A stretch of 64,000 nt of DNA, from positions 3,727,782 through 3,791,781 of the forward strand of contig CM036759.1 in assembly GCA_020796225.1 (NCBI GenBank). The letters run 5' to 3'. The notes under the pieces are model-generated. The model saw only the letters and a program-made list of their open reading frames with translations. It did not search any database and was not told where the DNA came from. The DNA comes from Arion vulgaris (taxonomy: Eukaryota > Mollusca > Gastropoda > Stylommatophora > Arionidae). Shown here in pieces: positions 22,205-34,414 of the stretch; position 1 is the first letter of the stretch, and every line of letters starts with the position of its first letter. The translations under genes were made by a program, and so were the position numbers.

Positions 22205-22705
22205 GTACTGCAGTAACATAGTCGGTTCTGCGGTAACATAGTCGGTTTTGCAGTAACTTAGTCGGTTTTGCAGTAACACAATCGGTTTTGCAGTAACATA
22301 GTCGGTTTTGCAGTAACATAGTCGGTTTTGCAGTAACATAGTCGGTTTTGCAGTAACATAGTCGGTTCTGCAGTAACATAGTCGGTTTTGCAGTAACATA
22401 GTCGGTTCTGCAGTAACATAGTCGGTTCTGCAGTGACATAGTCGGTTTTGCAGTAACATAGTCGGTTTTGCAGTAGCACAATCGGTTTTGCAGTAACATA
22501 GTCGGTTTTACAGTAGCATAGTCGGTTTTGCAGTAACATATTCGGTTCTTTAGTACATATTTGGTTCTGCGGTAACACATTCGGTTCTTTAGTAACAAAT
22601 TCGGTTCTTTAGTAACAAATTCGGTTCTTTAATAACGTATTCGATTCTGCAGTAACATAGTCGGTTCTGCAGTAACACAGTTGGTTCTGCAGTAACATAG
22701 TCGGT
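22205..22705. repeat. 20-bp tandem array, about 25 copies
   Basis: The unit is CAGTAACATAGTCGGTTTTG with point variants that become frequent toward 22560-22700. Two inverted units (ACCGATTATGTTACTG) lie outside the array at 22095-22130. Confidence 0.93.
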
Positions 22706-22734
22706 TTTGTTTTAATGAGACGGGACATATTTTT

Positions 22735-22850
22735 CTGTTGTTAAGTGGTTGAGATGGTAGTTCGTTCTTATTAACCAAGTTAATCACTTTTTGTGATCTG
22801 TGTGGTTTGCACAGAGAATCTGAGTACGTTACACCCTCGTTCGACCCGTA
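22735..22850 (-). mobile_element. SINE family 6 fragment
   Basis: Reverse-oriented AACCAAGTTAATCACTTTTTG corresponds to the CAAAGAGTGGTTAACTTGG block of family 6. It abuts the 20-bp array. Confidence 0.5.
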
Positions 22851-23344
22851 CGGCTTATAATGATAATAGTCGTACATCGCAATCGATGATGACAACAACC
22901 TCAGACGTACTGCTGCACCTCTTTGATGTGTGCGGAGGTGACTGTAGAGTCAATCCTAGAACACAATCCCACCACAGGTGGGGCATATATGATCAAGGCT
23001 AGAAATGTGGGTGTTGTGTGTTCTGTTTTTTTCGCACTGCTCGTTTTGTCTGTGCCTCAGCGGCACGACGATTCTCAGCTATATAGGTTCCTCTTGTGTT
23101 GTTACAGCGGCACATTTGACGATCTTGCGCCAGGGATTTCCAGCACGTTATATATCGAAACATTTCAGAGATACTTTAAGAGTGTCTTTAAAGCGTTTTT
23201 CCTGTCCACCAGCTGAACGTCTGCCCTCTTCAAGCTCGCCATACAGCAACTGTTTTGAGATGCGTTTAGCAGGCATATGACAGGTACATGCACATTTCGA
23301 CCAAAATGTATGCAAATTATCCAAGAGGGTATACATTTGCACAG

Positions 23345-23718
23345 AAGGGTAATTGCGGCTTACGTGGATATACTGTCCTGGGCATGCAAATGTTTACGGT
23401 AATGAGAGAGCGGACAGGCTTGCATCAACAGCATCGATTGTTGGGGAGTTGAAGGGGTATATTCTTCGGTCTCTTCGCGACTGTCTGTTGGATGAGGACA
23501 CTAAAATCGATGTTGAATCGATCAAGCGATTTAGGCAGTTTGGAGTTACCCGTTGTTCAAGTCGAACTGGATGCCTAAGAGGCAGAGTGAGAGGTGTCTT
23601 TAATCAGCGAGCCACAGGAACCATCAGTATGCATACTCTTCGATATCTGTTGGGAGACTGAGCACCTATAGGTCTGCCCGGAGTGCAATGACGTCAGTTT
23701 AGTAACCAATAACCAATT
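23345..23718 (+). pseudogene. RNase H C-terminus and 3' end of a non-LTR retrotransposon
   Basis: About 100 open codons: LTWIYCPGHANVYGNERADR, then LLDEDTKIDVESIKRFRQFG and ATGTISMHTLRYLLGD followed by a stop. The GHA-V-GNERAD motif is the C-terminal RNase H signature. This is the best-preserved copy of the family tail in the window, but everything 5' is missing. Confidence 0.85.
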
Positions 23719-23734
23719 GATTGATAGCTCCATC

Positions 23735-23850
23735 GTCATTGCACTTCTATGAATAATGATATGTGCTCAGATCTCTTTCTTACACAGGAAGATCTCAGCT
23801 GAAGTACACGAACTCTGTAAATTTTTTGTAGGAATTTGATTTAAATTAAA
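23735..23850 (+). repeat. Family C fragment (5' part)
   Basis: GATCTCTTTCTTACACAGGA and the following GCTGAAGTACACGA match 40800-40860. Confidence 0.5.
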
Positions 23851-23924
23851 AAAAATAATGAATGATTATTTTGTTTATAAAATCTGACAGTTACCCATCT
23901 GTTACAAATTTATGTAATGTTGAA

Positions 23925-24085
23925 TAATATACATACACTTTGGTCAAAATTTGAATGTGCTTATTCTACATGCTGTAGCGACCTAAGGGTGGCGCAATAT
24001 ACTCAACGTTCTCGGCGCAAACCACATAGATCACAAAGAATTGTTAACTTAGTTGATATGAACGAACGCACACAGGCAACAAGCA
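23925..24085 (+). mobile_element. SINE family 6
   Basis: Contains ATAGATCACAAAGAATTG and TTGATATGAACGAACGCAC in family order. Confidence 0.65.
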
Positions 24086-24469
24086 AACAGACACTAGTGC
24101 ACGACATTGTCTGCATGGACGAAGAACACCAATGCTTCTGTTTAGAAAATTGTACTACTGTAATATTCTGACTAGTCAATTTTGATTCCTCCTATTCAGC
24201 ACACATAGAACAACCATTATTAAGGAGACAGCACACCCCTGTGCGTGAGTGTGCTGTTTAAACACAAGACGTGTGTGTTATGTGCGCACGCGTATAAGAT
24301 GAGGTAAATACTAATAGTGCCTCGTCTTGCGGTCTGTTCCTGTTTGTATTACCCCGACACCGTTAACAGCTACATCTGTGTAACATGTTTCTCATGTGTG
24401 TTGTAACGGAATGTGTAACAACAAAGGTCTTCAAATTGGCACTTTAACGACTCATACTAGATGGATACT

Positions 24470-27400
24470 GCTTGCTGTTTCAATGTGGAATATATAGTGT
24501 CTCTGTAATCTGTGCGTTCATTTATTGTCTCTCTGTGATGTGTTTGGGACCTATAGGTCGTAACTGTCGAGCATATATTGTCCGGTAATGTGGGGACCTA
24601 TGTCTGTAATCTGTGCGAGCATATAGTATCAAGGTAATGTGTGGACCTATATGGTCTCGGTAATCTGTGCGAGGATATATTGTCTCGGTAATGTGGACCT
24701 ATATGGTCTCGGTAATCTGTCGGGATATATTGTCTGGATGTGACCTATATGGTCTCGGTAATCTGTGCGAGCATATAGTATCAAGGTAATATGTGTGAGA
24801 CAGACCGTGTCTAGGTGATGTGATATTGTCTAGATAATGTGTGTGTGAATATATTATCTAGGTAATGTGTGGGTACATATGATGTCTCGGTAATCTGTGT
24901 GACGTAAAAACAAAGTACTGTAGTTTTACAAAAATAATATGTTTTTACGTATTTCGTCATTGCTACAGTTTTACTGCAGTCTTCCCCTATATCGATCATC
25001 TGTGCGGGCATATCATGTCTAGGTAATGTGTGCGGCATATCATGTCTAGGTAATCTGTGCGGGCATATCATGTCTAGGTAATGTGTGCGGGCATATCATG
25101 TCTAGGTAATGTGTGCGGCATATCATGTCTAGGTAATGTGTGGGCATATCATGTCTAGGTAATGTGTGTGGGATATCATGTCTAGGTAATTGTGGAGCAT
25201 ATCATGTCTAGGTAATGTGTGCGGCATATATGTCTAGGTAATGTGTGTGGCATATCATGTCTAGTAATGTTGTCTATGTCTAGTAATGTGTGTGGCATAT
25301 CATGTCTAGGTAATGTGTGTGGACATATCATGTCTAGGTAATGTGTGGGACATATCATGTCTAGGTAATGTGTGGGGGCATATCATGTCTAGGTAATGTG
25401 TGGGGGGCATATCATGTCTAGGTAATGTGTGTGGGCATATATTGTCTAGGTAATGTGTGTGGCATATATTGTCTAGGTAATGTGTGTGGGCATATCATGT
25501 CTAGGTAATGTGTGGGGCATATCATGTCTGGTATGGTGCGGCATATCATGCTAGTAAGTGTGTGGCATATCATGTCTAGGTAATGTGTGGGATATCATGT
25601 CTAGGTAATGTGTGTGGCATATCATGTCTAGGTAATGTGTGTGGCATATCATGTCTAGGTAATGTGTGTGGCATATCATGTCTAGGTAATGTGTGTGGAG
25701 CATATATTGTCTAGGTAATGTGTGTGGATATATTAGAATGTCTGGATAATGTGTAGTGTGTGCATATATTGTCTAGGTAATGTGTGTGGACATATCATGT
25801 CTAGGTAATGTGTGTGGGCATATATTGTCTAGGTAATGTGTGTGGACATATCATGTCTAGGTAATGTGTGTGGGCATATATTGTCTAGGTAATGTGTGTG
25901 GGCATATATTGTCTAGGTAATGTGTGTGGTATATCATGTCTAGGTAATGTGTGTGGCATATCATGTCTAGGTAATGTGTGTGGCATATATGTCTAGGTAA
26001 TGTGTGGTATATCATGTCTAGGTAATGTGTGTGGGTATATCATGTCTAGGTAATGTGTGTGGGCATATATTGTCTAGGTAATGTGTGTGGACATATATTG
26101 TCTAGGTAATGTGTGGGCATATCATGTCTAGGTAATGTGTGTGGCATATATTGTCTAGGTAATGTGTGTGGCATATATTGTCTAGGTAATGTGTGTGGCA
26201 TATATGTCTAGGTAATGTGTGTGGCATATCATGTCTAGGTAATGTGTGTGAGATATCATGTCTAGGTAATGTGTGGGATATATCATGTCTAGGTAATGTG
26301 TGTGGATATATATTGTCTAGGTAATGTGTGTGCATATATTGTCTAGGTAATGTGTGATATATTGTCTGGGTAAGTGTGTGGTATATCATGTCTAGGTAAT
26401 GTGTGGGGCATATCATGTCTATGTAATGTGTGGCATATCATGTCAGTAATGTGTGGCATATCATGTCTAGGTAATGTGTGGGCATATCATGTCAGGTAAT
26501 TGTGCGCATATCATGTCTAGGTAATGTGTGTGAGCATATCATGTCTAGGTAATGTGTGTGTGCATATATTGTCTAGGTAATTGTGGGGCATATCATGTCT
26601 AGGTAATTGTGGGCATATCATGTCTAGTAATGTGTCGGCATATATTGTCTAGGTAATGTGTGTGAGCATATCATGTCTAGTAATGTGTGTAGGCATATAT
26701 TGTCTAGGTAATGTGTGTGAGCATATCATATCAGTAATTGTGTGCATATATTGTCTAGGTAATGTGTGTGGCATATCATGTCTAGGTAATGTGTGGGCAT
26801 ATCATGTCTAGGTAATGTGTGTGGGCATATCATGTCTAGGTAATGTGTGGGGCATATCATGTCTAGGTAATGTGTGGGCATATCATGTCTAGGTAATGTG
26901 TGGGCATATCATGTCTAGGTAATGTGTGTGGGCATATATTGTCTAGGTAATGTGTGTGGGCATATATTGTCTAGGTAATGTGTGTGGCATATCATGTCTA
27001 GGTAATGTGTGTGGGCATATATTGTCTAGGTAATGTGTGTGGATATATTGTCTAGGTAATGTGTGTGGATATCATGTCTAGGTAATGTGTGTGATATATC
27101 ATGTCTAGGTAATGTGTGTGAGATATCATGTCTAGGTAATGTGGGCATATCATGTCTAGTAATGTGTGTGGCATATATTGTCTAGGTAATGTGTGTGGCA
27201 TATATTGTCTAGGTAATGTGTGTGGGCATATCATGTCTAGGTAATGTGTGTGAGCATATATTGTCTAGGTAATGTGTGTGGGCATATATTGTCTAGGTAA
27301 TGTGTGTGGGCATATCATGTCTAGGTAATGTGTGGGGCATATCATGTCTAGGTAATGTGTGTGAGCATATATTGTCTAGGTAATGTGTGTGGGGCATATA

Positions 27401-28305
27401 TTGTCTAGGTAATGTGTGTGGGCATATATTGTCTAGGTAATGTGTGTTGGCATATATTGTCTAGGTAATGTGTGTGGGCATATATTGTCTAGGTAATGTG
27501 TGTGGACATATATTGTCTAGGTAATGTGTGTGGGCATATATTGTCTAGGTAATGTGTGTGAGCATATATTGTCTAGGTAATGTGTGTGAGCATATCATGT
27601 TAGGTAATTGTGTGAGCATAATTGTCAGTAATGTGTGGGCATATATTGTCTAGGTAATGTGTGTGGACATATATTGTCTAGGTAATGTGTGTGGGCATAT
27701 ATTGTCTAGGTAATGTGTGTGAGCATATATTGTCTAGGTAATGTGTGTAGCATATCATGTCTAGGTAATCTGTGCGGGCATATCATGTCTAGGTAATGTG
27801 TGTGGATATATATTGTCTAGGTAATGTGTGTGTGCATATATTGTCTAGGTAATGTGTGTGGATATCATGTCTAGGTAATGTGTGTATTCATGTCAGGTAA
27901 TTGTGTACATATCATGTCTAGGTAATGTGTGTGGATATATTTTGTCTAGGTAATGTGTGGATATATTGTCTAGGTAATGTGTGTGCATATATGTTAGGTA
28001 ATGTGTGAGCATATCATGTCTAGGTAATGTGTGTGGACATATATGTCTAGGTAATGTGTGTGACATACATGTCTAGGTATGTGTGACATATCATGTCTAG
28101 GTAATGTGTGTGAGCATATCATGTCTAGGTAATGTGTGTGAGCATATATTGTCTAGGTAATGTGTGGCATATATGTCTAGGTAATGTGTGTGGCATATAT
28201 TGTCTAGGTAATGTGTGGGATATCATGTCGGTAAGTGTGTGGATATATTGTCTAGGTAATGTGGGCATATCATGTCTAGGTAATGTGTGTGGCATATATT
28301 GTCAA
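24470..28305. repeat. Large 26-29-bp satellite, roughly 135 monomers
   Basis: The core is ATGTCTAGGTAATGTGTG with GGCATATCAT or GGCATATATT linkers. Monomers are most diverged at the left edge (24470-24900) and homogeneous in the centre. Many single-base gaps (such as TCTAGTAATG) are scattered through it, either real or assembly noise. Degraded monomers resume at 28976-29045 beyond an inserted LINE. Confidence 0.95.
24895..24995 (-). repeat. Penelope-like terminal fragment inside the satellite
   Basis: Shares AAAGTACTGTAGTTTTAC and GTTTTACTGCAGTCTTCCCC with copies at 59780-59925, 61420-61510 and 53490-53540. It interrupts the diverged left part of the 28-bp satellite. Confidence 0.5.
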
Positions 28306-28975
28306 AATATAATGAAGACACCTATGGAAGTAATGCAGATATCACACTGGAATCTAAAATGATAAAAATAACAGAGCAGTTCACCTATTTGGGTATCAAT
28401 TTTGATTGCACAGGAAATGTTAAAAAGAAATTATGATACGAATTGGCAAAGCAACATCAGCTTTTAAAAGTCTAAATAAAATATGGAACTGCAAGTTATA
28501 TAGTATTAAAACTAAATTACGAATCTTCAATTCAAATGTTGTATCAATCCTAACATATGCCAGCGAGAGTTGGAAAATAACTAAATATATAGAAAGCAAG
28601 TTGAATGCATTTGAAAATAGATGTCTGGGAAAAATAAGGAAATGAAATGGGACGAATTCAGGAGAAGTGATGAAATCAGAGACATGTCTGGTCAACTTCA
28701 AATAGCTAGCAACTGTTATAAGAAAGAGAAGATGGAGATATGTTGGGCACACTTGAGGAGAAATGATCAACAAATATCAAAGCAGGCATTGAGGTGGGAG
28801 GCAAATGGTTCAAGAAAGAGAGGACGACATAGGGAGATCCTGCAACGAACTTTGCTGAGAGAGGCAGGAAATATCGGTCTCAGTTCCATAGAGGAGATTG
28901 AGCGAGTTGCCCAGGATAGAGAGATATGGAAAAATTGCTTGCAGGCACTATGTAACGTATAAGAGAAATTTTTAC
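28306..28975 (+). pseudogene. LINE reverse-transcriptase C-terminal segment, nearly continuous
   Basis: Translation runs KITEQFTYLGINFDCTGNV, LRIFNSNVVSILTYASESW, KLNAFENRCLGKIRK, EICWAHLRRNDQQISKQALR and ends RDREIWKNCLQALCNV then stop. This is the thumb and post-RT region of a non-LTR element. One stop near 28435 and one frame change near 28640 break it. It lies inside the 28-bp satellite. A reverse copy with an ATT-repeat tail is at 57000-57490. Confidence 0.85.
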
Positions 28976-29534
28976 TTATATATTGCCTAAGCAGTCTGTG
29001 TGTTGTGGCCATATATTATCTAAGTAATCTGTTCGGGTATACTTTTTAATGTTTGTTACTACTGATATATCCATTACTTTCTCCTGCTACCGTGACCTGA
29101 TAGTAATCTATTCTTACTGAATGCCTTCACCTGTTGTGTGACCTGGTTTGATAGGTGCAAGATAAATGCTTGTCAATCAATCAGCGCAGTTACTGATTAG
29201 AGTCACCACGTTCTGTACCGGAAATCACACATGCTATTGTAAGCTTAACATCCTATATTCTAGCATCTTCAAGTGTGTCAGTTAGTGTGTATGATGATAA
29301 GAAAGTGATAGTGTTGTGCTTACTTGAAGATATCATCTTTTCCAACTCTGCAAGATTTATCCTTGACTGCTTGACGGTAACAACCACGCTAAGATGATTG
29401 ATAATACGACCTGATTGTTGTGTACAGTACGGATATTTGCACATTTTCAGCAGTTTCTCAAAGTACATTTCATTTTTCTGTATGAGTTTCATGTCTCATT
29501 GGATTCGTGTCAACCATACTTAATAGTATTGTAT

Positions 29535-30072
29535 CTTAGGACATTAGATGAATATTTTCTATGAATTGTTGAGAGGTATCGTAACATTAGATGAATATTT
29601 TCTAGGAATTGTTGAGAGGTATCGTAACATTAGATGAATATTTTCTAGGAATTGTTGAGAGGTATCGTAACATTAGACGAATATTTTCTAGGAATCGTTG
29701 AGAGGTATCGTAACATTAGATGAATATTTTCTATGAATTGTTGAGAGGTATCGTAACATTAGACGAATATTTTCTATGAATTGTTGAGAGGTATCGTAAC
29801 ATTAGATGAATATTTTCTAGGAATTGTTGAGAGGTATCGTAACATTAGATGAATATTTTCTAGGAATTGTTGAGAGGTATCGTAACATTAGATGAATATT
29901 TTCTAGGAATCGTTGAGAGGTATCGTAACATTAGATGAATATTTTCTAGGAATTGTTGAGAGGTATCGTAACATTAGATGAATATTTTCTAGGAATTGTT
30001 GAGAGGTATCGTAACATTAGATGAATATTTTCTAGGAATTGTTGAGAGGTATCGTAACATTAGATGAATATT
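29535..30072. repeat. 43-bp tandem array, about 12 copies
   Basis: The unit contains GTTGAGAGGTATCGTAACAT and GATGAATATTTTCTAGGAAT. A partial copy continues after the inserted SINE at 30337-30360. Confidence 0.95.
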
Positions 30073-30336
30073 CGCCCGTGTGGTACCGGGACCCGCAGGA
30101 GAAGCAAAGAATAGTACAACTGCAACCTACAATGCATGTCGTAAGAGGCGACTGATGTAGGCCCTAGGGATGCTCCCTAGTAAATAAAAAGGAGCGCAGA
30201 AGTCGGATGTGCTGGCCTACTTGTAGGCGCATAACTGGCACAGCGTACAATCGCTCTTAGGCTCAGATCACATACAAATCACACAGAGTGGTTGACAGGG
30301 GGTCGATATGAAGTGTTCGAAGAAGATGAAGAAGAT
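30073..30336 (+). mobile_element. SINE family 5, full length, inside the 43-bp array
   Basis: Runs from CGCCCGTGTGGTACCGGG to a GAAGATGAAGAA tail. GATGAATATT flanks both sides, a target duplication using array sequence. The body includes GATGTGCTGGCCTACTTG and CACAGCGTACAATCGCTC. Confidence 0.85.
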
Positions 30337-30399
30337 GAATATTTTCTAGGAATTGTTGAGTAATGTTGTTGTATCTTACTGATGATAGTCAAGATAATC

Positions 30400-30720
30400 T
30401 TCACAGCACTCCAGACGGATCCGTAGGAGGTGCTCTGTTCTCCTCAACAATAGCTTTAACAAAGTCTTGATATCTGGCAATTCTCAATTTCACACACACC
30501 CCCCACCCACCCACCCACAATCTTCTTAGTGTGGACAGAGATGCAGATTCATAAATGTCTTTAAAGCCATGTATACGATTTGCTGCTCATTTGACATTGA
30601 TGATTTCGACAGTATACATTGACTGTCCTTTCTCTGCCATTGCTGTATCAGCCAGTTGATCTGCTCGCTCATTGTACACGAAATAACGGTTAAATGGACC
30701 ACACGATGTACTCAATGTGT
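30400..30720 (-). pseudogene. RNase H fragment of a further LINE lineage
   Basis: Minus-strand translation NERADQLADTAMAEKGQ matches the RNase H C-terminal motif. Surrounding frames are broken. Confidence 0.5.
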
Positions 30721-30856
30721 CAAGCCATTCCTACCCTACATAGCTAGCCTGAAATAACTAAGACAGTGAAAGACTAAACTTGACCCAGGTGAGAAACAGC
30801 TAATTAGCAAGCTATTTCTGAGATGTACGTGTACAGTCTGAGGTAGAATATATGCG

Positions 30857-31560
30857 TCAAAATAAGACGATGATTGATATATGACTTACTTGATTTATTC
30901 CTCGTGAGTCATATGGCCTTAACAGTTGTTTGTCTGTCACTTTTCTTGGTCTCTGGTGTTTTTTCTTTATGCTTCCAATGATAGCCCAGCATCCCTCAGT
31001 TCCTCCGGAAGACTCCATCTCCAGCTCTGTCCAGGACGTACCCTTTTTTGTTTTCCCTGCTGGCTCCACTCAAGTGCCTGTCTAGCAAACTCAACTGTGT
31101 CTTCCGCAGGGTATACCCCACCCATCGTCATTTTCTCCTCTCAACCTTTGCCATCATGGGTTCCCGTCTTGTTCTTATCAACAAGTCTGTGTTTGCAACT
31201 CTGTCATACCATCTCAGTCTGGAATACGCCGAAGACATCTGTTGACAAATGTCGGAATCTTTTTTTGTATTTAACTTGACTCGCCGCGTTTCTGAGTCAC
31301 ACAGCAACACAGATTTCACATTGAGCTGAATATCCTGAGCTTTGTTTTAGTTGAAATGCAGTAGATTTTCACACTGTGTGCAGGAAAGGAAAGTCTTGTC
31401 GAGTTTTCCTAATCCTGGCATTAATATCCTCATCTGTACATCCTGATTGACTGATGTTTCTTCTGAGGTAGACAAATTCACCAACATTTTCTATGTCCCT
31501 TCCTTCAATCAATATCGGGTGTTCCTGTTTGTTTTTGCTTCGCAGTACTTTTTTCTTCCC
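30857..31560 (-). pseudogene. LINE ORF2 post-RT region
   Basis: Minus strand encodes ENVGEFVYLRRNISQSGCTD, DINARIRKTRQDF, STKTKLRIF, VNRCLRRI, then CWAIIGSIKKKHQRPRKVTD and a stop. The order matches the YLG...KTKLRIF...NRCLR...DR pattern of non-LTR elements. Several stops make it a pseudogene. Confidence 0.75.
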
Positions 31561-31643
31561 TTGACTGATTTTAAGACCAACCCATTGCAGTAATACAATA
31601 ACTGAAAACAGATCTTTATGGTTATTTTCCCCATAAATTTCAG

Positions 31644-32299
31644 CAGTGGCGGCTCGTCATTAAGGGACAGTGGGGACGGACTCTACTAAAAATAAAGTGT
31701 AACATGCATTTATTATTTGATAAATTATTTGTCTATAATTATTACTTTTAACTTGATACCGATTAGCTTTAAAAGTTGATTTATATAACACTAAAATATC
31801 ATATACAATCTGAAATTCAGCGTCTTTCCTCCTTAATTAGTATACTTCACGCATTTCAAGCACATTATTTTTTAGGTCAGTAGAAATGTGGTCTATTTAG
31901 ACCGTTAACATGGTGACCTCTGACCTCTCTCTCTCGACTGGTTATTTAGCACATACAAAAATGTGATTTTTATTCATTCAGTAGGGAAATTCTTACGCTG
32001 CCAAGCCAGTTAAACTGTTTTATTGCTGTAAATATTAACATAAAATTAACCGTGTGTGTAAATACTGAATGATATATAAAAATAATATAAGTAATTAACC
32101 CATATAGAATAGTTTACGGTAATCGCCCGTTCCATCAATAAACATCTGTGTACGACAATGTACGTTCTAGACAAGAGGGATAACTTCCTGGAATAGACAA
32201 ATAATAGTCAATACTCAAATATAACCTAACCCAAAACCATGATTTTTCAGAAATTTGTATTCTCTCCACACCAACAAAAATGATCACGAACCGCCACTT
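31644..32299. mobile_element. hAT-like inverted-repeat element, 656 bp
   Basis: Left end CAGTGGCGGCTCGTCATTAA and right end AATGATCACGAACCGCCACTT form inverted ends identical in type to the short element at 44030-44192. The AT-rich interior has no transposase. No clean 8-bp duplication was seen here. Confidence 0.7.
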
Positions 32300-32439
32300 T
32301 CGAATCTTCAGTTTCTAATATCTTTTATAACAAATCTGGCATGAAACAAGTTATTTCTACTCTCTTCATAGAATTTGAAACCGAGGGAACCATTTCACTT
32401 CCTGGCTAGCTTCTATTTCTTAACTCAACGAGTCAGTTA

Positions 32440-32835
32440 ACCTAATTTCTGCTAGGTCGACATATGTTCCTACACCGGAAAGCAATGTCTCTAGGGTAAC
32501 AGTTTTCTCCCTTAATTGGGCTAGTTTGAGACCAGTTCTGCGAGACATTTTTACGTGTCAAGGGCTGCCTTTTTTTGAGCAGATTAATATCATATCCGCT
32601 ATTTTTGGGCGGTTTCTGAGGGTCACTGCCAATTGTCAAGTTTTGTTTTGTTAGAATCATTTGATAGAAACTGGGTGGATCTAAGAAATATGCCTGGTTA
32701 CGGGTTCCCACCCAATTGGGCTATTTTAAGACAATTTCTTGTAACATGTTTTCTGGTTCGATTGCGTTTTTTGTCAATTGGTTGATATTTTCTGCTATTT
32801 TGCATCTACTGCGGTTTTAGGCTACTTATGAAATA
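32440..32835. repeat. Diverged direct duplication, about 190-bp period
   Basis: CCAATTGGGCTATTTTAAGAC near 32710 parallels CTTAATTGGGCTAGTTTGAG near 32511, with similar following segments. The open frame on the minus strand is not recognised. Confidence 0.4.
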
Positions 32836-32884
32836 CTTGCAACGACTTAACAACACTACGGGGATGCTATCTGACTTGATTTCA

Positions 32885-33205
32885 CTGGCAGCAATAACAT
32901 TTAGATACACAACCTTCAAAGAGGTTTATATAGTATGTCTTGCTAGACAGCCATGGAGCGATTGGGATATTTTTTCCAGAGATCCATGTTCTCAATGTAG
33001 GTGAGATCTTGTTTCTAGTCTTATCAGAGACGGACGTTAAAACGTAAGTCCCGTGTTTATGTTGAGCACACCAAAGACCTACTGCTAGTAGAACGTTGAT
33101 AAGAATAGACTGCAAACTTGCTGCCTTGACAACATTCATTAACAGTTTAAAATTATCTCAAACATTTTCATCATTTTCAAAATTACATCGAGGACCCTCG
33201 TCGGT
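32885..33205 (-). repeat. Family C copy
   Basis: Reverse of 40870-41130: it shares the regions around GAGGACCCTCG, AACATTTTCATC and the GTCCGTCTC segment. Confidence 0.55.
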
Positions 33206-33359
33206 GCTACGGATGTCGTGCATTGTCGATGAGACCTCCCTGTTAGAAAGAGATCGGAGCACACATAGTTATTCACTGAAGTGTAATGATGATGATTGAA
33301 TAAATAAATAAATATTCAGTTAATTTGTGTGGCTACTTATATTTGTAGTTGTTATATAT

Positions 33360-33445
33360 TCACAGATCGATCGATACATGACAGATCGATATGCACAGAT
33401 CGATCGATACATGTACAGATCGATACATGCACAGATCGATTACAA
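33360..33445. repeat. Short array of CAGATCGATCGATACATG
   Basis: Four to five partial copies of an 18-base unit rich in GATC. Confidence 0.8.
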
Positions 33446-33499
33446 GTGTTGGTGGCGGGAAGAATACAACGATTGATAGAGATGGGCAATCACAAGTAA

Positions 33500-34200
33500 T
33501 AGTATACAAATGTGTGACAGTAGCGGTAAACGTAATAATGGTAGTTGTAATAGCAGCGGTAATTGTAGCAGATGTAGTTGTAGTAGTAGTAGTAGTAGCG
33601 GTAATTGTAGCAGATGTAGTTGTAGTAGTAGTAACGGTAATTGTAGCAGATGTAGTGGTAGTAGTAGTAGCGGTAATTGTAGCAGATGCAGTAGTGGTAG
33701 TAGTAGTAGCGGTAATTGTAGCAGATGCAGTAGTGGTAGTAGTAGTAGGGTAATTGTAGCAGATGGTAGTGGTAGTAGTAGTAGGCGGAATTGTAGCAGA
33801 TGCAGTAGTGGTAGTAGTAGTAGTGGTAATTGTAGCAGATGTAGTGGTAGTAGTAGTAGCGGTAATTGTAGCAGATGCAGTAGTGGTAGTAGTAGTAGCG
33901 GTAATTGTAGCAGATGCAGTAGTGGTAGTAGTAGTAGCGGTAATTGTAGCAGATGCAGTAGTAGTAGTAGTGGTAATTGTAGCAGATGTAGTGGTAGTAA
34001 TAGTAGCGGTAATTGTAGCAGATGTAGTGGTAGTTGTAGTAGTAGTAGTAGTAACGGTAATTGTAGCAGATGTAGTGGTAGTTGTAGTAGTAGTAGTAGG
34101 TAATTGTAGCAGATGAGTGATAGTAGTAGTAATAGTAGCGGTAATTGTAGCGATGTAGTGAGATATATTTAGTAGTAGTTGTAGTCTTAATTATAGTAGA
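33500..34200. repeat. GTA-trinucleotide-rich array
   Basis: Compound repeat of (GTA)n with the recurrent GGTAATTGTAGCAGATG. It yields long Ser/Gly/Cys or Val/Ala reading frames purely from composition. Confidence 0.95.
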
Positions 34201-34414
34201 TGTGGTGGCAAATATAGTAGTAGATGAAGTTGTAGCAGTATTTGTGGTGATAGCAGTAGTGGTGGTGGTAATTGTAGCACATTTAGTGGTGGCATATGGG
34301 ATAGTTGCAGTAGTTGTAGTTGTAGTAGTAATAGTGATACCAATTGTAGCAGATGTGGTGGTTGCATGTGTAGTAGTTGCAGTAACAGTAATTCTAGTAG
34401 TAGAAGTAGCAGTA

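Noticed and set aside
22172..22598. LLQNRLCYCKTDYVTA repeat protein
   Set aside because: Three frames of a 20-bp array; period not divisible by three and no conserved frame.
24470..28305. CRISPR-like repeat/spacer pattern
   Set aside because: The repeats are directly tandem, with no unique spacers and no cas genes; the context is eukaryotic.
32442..32711. 89-codon minus-strand frame
   Set aside because: No recognised motif, and a diverged duplicate at 32700-32835 does not keep the frame.
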